A DNA stretch of 64,000 bases from Roseicyclus amphidinii. Its GTDB lineage: Bacteria > Pseudomonadota > Alphaproteobacteria > Rhodobacterales > Rhodobacteraceae. This document shows, one piece after another, positions 63,593 to 64,000 of this stretch (position 1 is its first letter; each line of letters starts with the position of its first letter). Below the pieces are notes generated by a model that was not told where the DNA came from, did no database searches, and saw only the letters and a program-made list of their open reading frames with translations. The stretch is from assembly GCF_030163755.1 (NCBI RefSeq), contig NZ_JASJOE010000016.1, positions 1 to 64,000 of the forward strand. The letters run 5' to 3'. A program made the position numbers and the translations under genes.

Positions 63593-63892
63593 ATGGTGGA
63601 CATCCGCAACACCCTCGCGCTGCAGGCCTATGCCCAGTCGCGCCTGTCGCCGCAGACACCCGCGCAACCGACCGACGGCAGCGCCGCCGCGGCCTTTTCG
63701 GCGGCGGTCGCGGGCTTCACCGACACGCTGGCCCAGGGCGAGGCGCAGGCGCGCGCCGCCATGACCAGCGGGGCCGATCCGCACGCCTTGGTGACGGCGC
63801 TGGCGCAGACCGAGCTGGCCGTCGAGACCGCCGTCACCGTCCGCGACCGCGTGGTCGAGGCCTACCAGGAAATCCTGAGGATGCCGGTCTGA
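63593..63892 (+). CDS. fliE: Flagellar hook-basal body complex protein FliE
   Basis: 99 residues with the FliE C-terminal pattern ALAQTELAVETAVTVRDRVV then EAYQEILRMPV. It links the MS ring to the rod. ATAGGAGG precedes the ATG at 63593. The stop overlaps the fliQ start (TGATG). Confidence 0.93.
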   Translation: MVDIRNTLALQAYAQSRLSPQTPAQPTDGSAAAAFSAAVAGFTDTLAQGEAQARAAMTSGADPHALVTALAQTELAVETAVTVRDRVVEAYQEILRMPV

Positions 63893-64000
63893 TGAACGAG
63901 TTGGTCTTCTTCGACACGCTGCGCGCGGGGCTGTGGACCGCGGTGCTGATCTCCACCCCGATCCTGCTGGCGGCGCTGGTGGCGGGCGTGGCCATCGGCC
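63892..64000 (+). CDS. fliQ: Flagellar export protein FliQ, 5' part
   Basis: The first 36 codons are in the window (MNELVFFDTLRAGLWTAVLI, then PILLAALVAGVAIG). The hydrophobic profile and the place after fliE fit FliQ, a two-helix inner-membrane part of the export gate. The rest is beyond the window. Confidence 0.85.
   Translation, partial: MNELVFFDTLRAGLWTAVLISTPILLAALVAGVAIG

Noticed and set aside
54157-64000. Flagellar island as a horizontally acquired element
   Set aside because: Base composition matches neighbours, no integrase, tRNA or repeats at the edge, and the gene order is typical for the group.

Overview
The window is high-GC, densely coded alphaproteobacterial chromosome. Several features point to Rhodobacterales (Rhodobacter/Paracoccus/Roseobacter relatives): an RpoE-ChrR pair with a divergent FAD-oxidoreductase/DUF1365/MFS/SDR operon, a dnaA-dnaN-recF-gyrB group, FlaF/FlbT-type flagellar control, and a CsgH-type curli gene. 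I saw no rRNA, tRNA, CRISPR array, insertion sequence or prophage. It reads as core chromosome with small accessory cassettes.

Layout. 0-6.3 kb holds an OmpA tail, a minus-strand sfsA-map-radC group, a cinA-like/GNAT/OmpA operon and a LysR regulator. 6.4-11.7 kb holds a class II aldolase, paaX and the phenylacetyl-CoA epoxidase genes paaABCDE behind one promoter with a candidate PaaX operator. 11.7-17.7 kb holds DUF3775 and the singlet-oxygen module: rpoE-chrR on plus and an oxidoreductase/DUF1365/MFS/SDR operon on minus, both with TGATCY-N18-TAA promoters in one short intergenic region. 17.7-29.6 kb holds hmgA, an MBL hydrolase, two tiny membrane proteins, yaaA, an AI-2E-type transporter, recQ, an orphan TRAP binding protein, HAD, rsmD, a ferredoxin-reductase-like flavoprotein, a peroxiredoxin, an ORF6N gene with two matching 27-bp palindromes, and phhB. 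29.6-38.8 kb holds a FemAB-like GNAT, GDPD, RidA, a type I secretion ABC/HlyD pair, mlaA-mlaC, hemerythrin and an MmyB-type regulator.

38.8-40.6 kb is a three-gene curli cassette: curlin, CsgH, curlin. 40.6-48.5 kb, read on minus, is rpsT, dnaA, dnaN, recF, lysE, gyrB; four consecutive inverted repeats fill the dnaN-recF gap. 48.7-54.1 kb holds an SHMT-like PLP enzyme, an enoyl-CoA hydratase, mutM, ubiE and ubiB. 54.2-64 kb is a flagellar island: flgD, fliK, rod-binding protein, FlgN-like, flagellin, flaF, flbT, DUF1217, fliI, flgB, flgC, fliE and the start of fliQ.

Most genes are recognisable core functions. The strongest unexplained signals are in the DNA rather than in new protein families: the duplicated ORF6N palindrome with one copy inside the coding sequence, the palindrome array that covers the recF ribosome binding site, a ChrR lacking both zinc-finger cysteines, and a 13-mer shared by two divergent flagellar intergenic regions. 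Functional names are family-level readings by eye; no database search was run.
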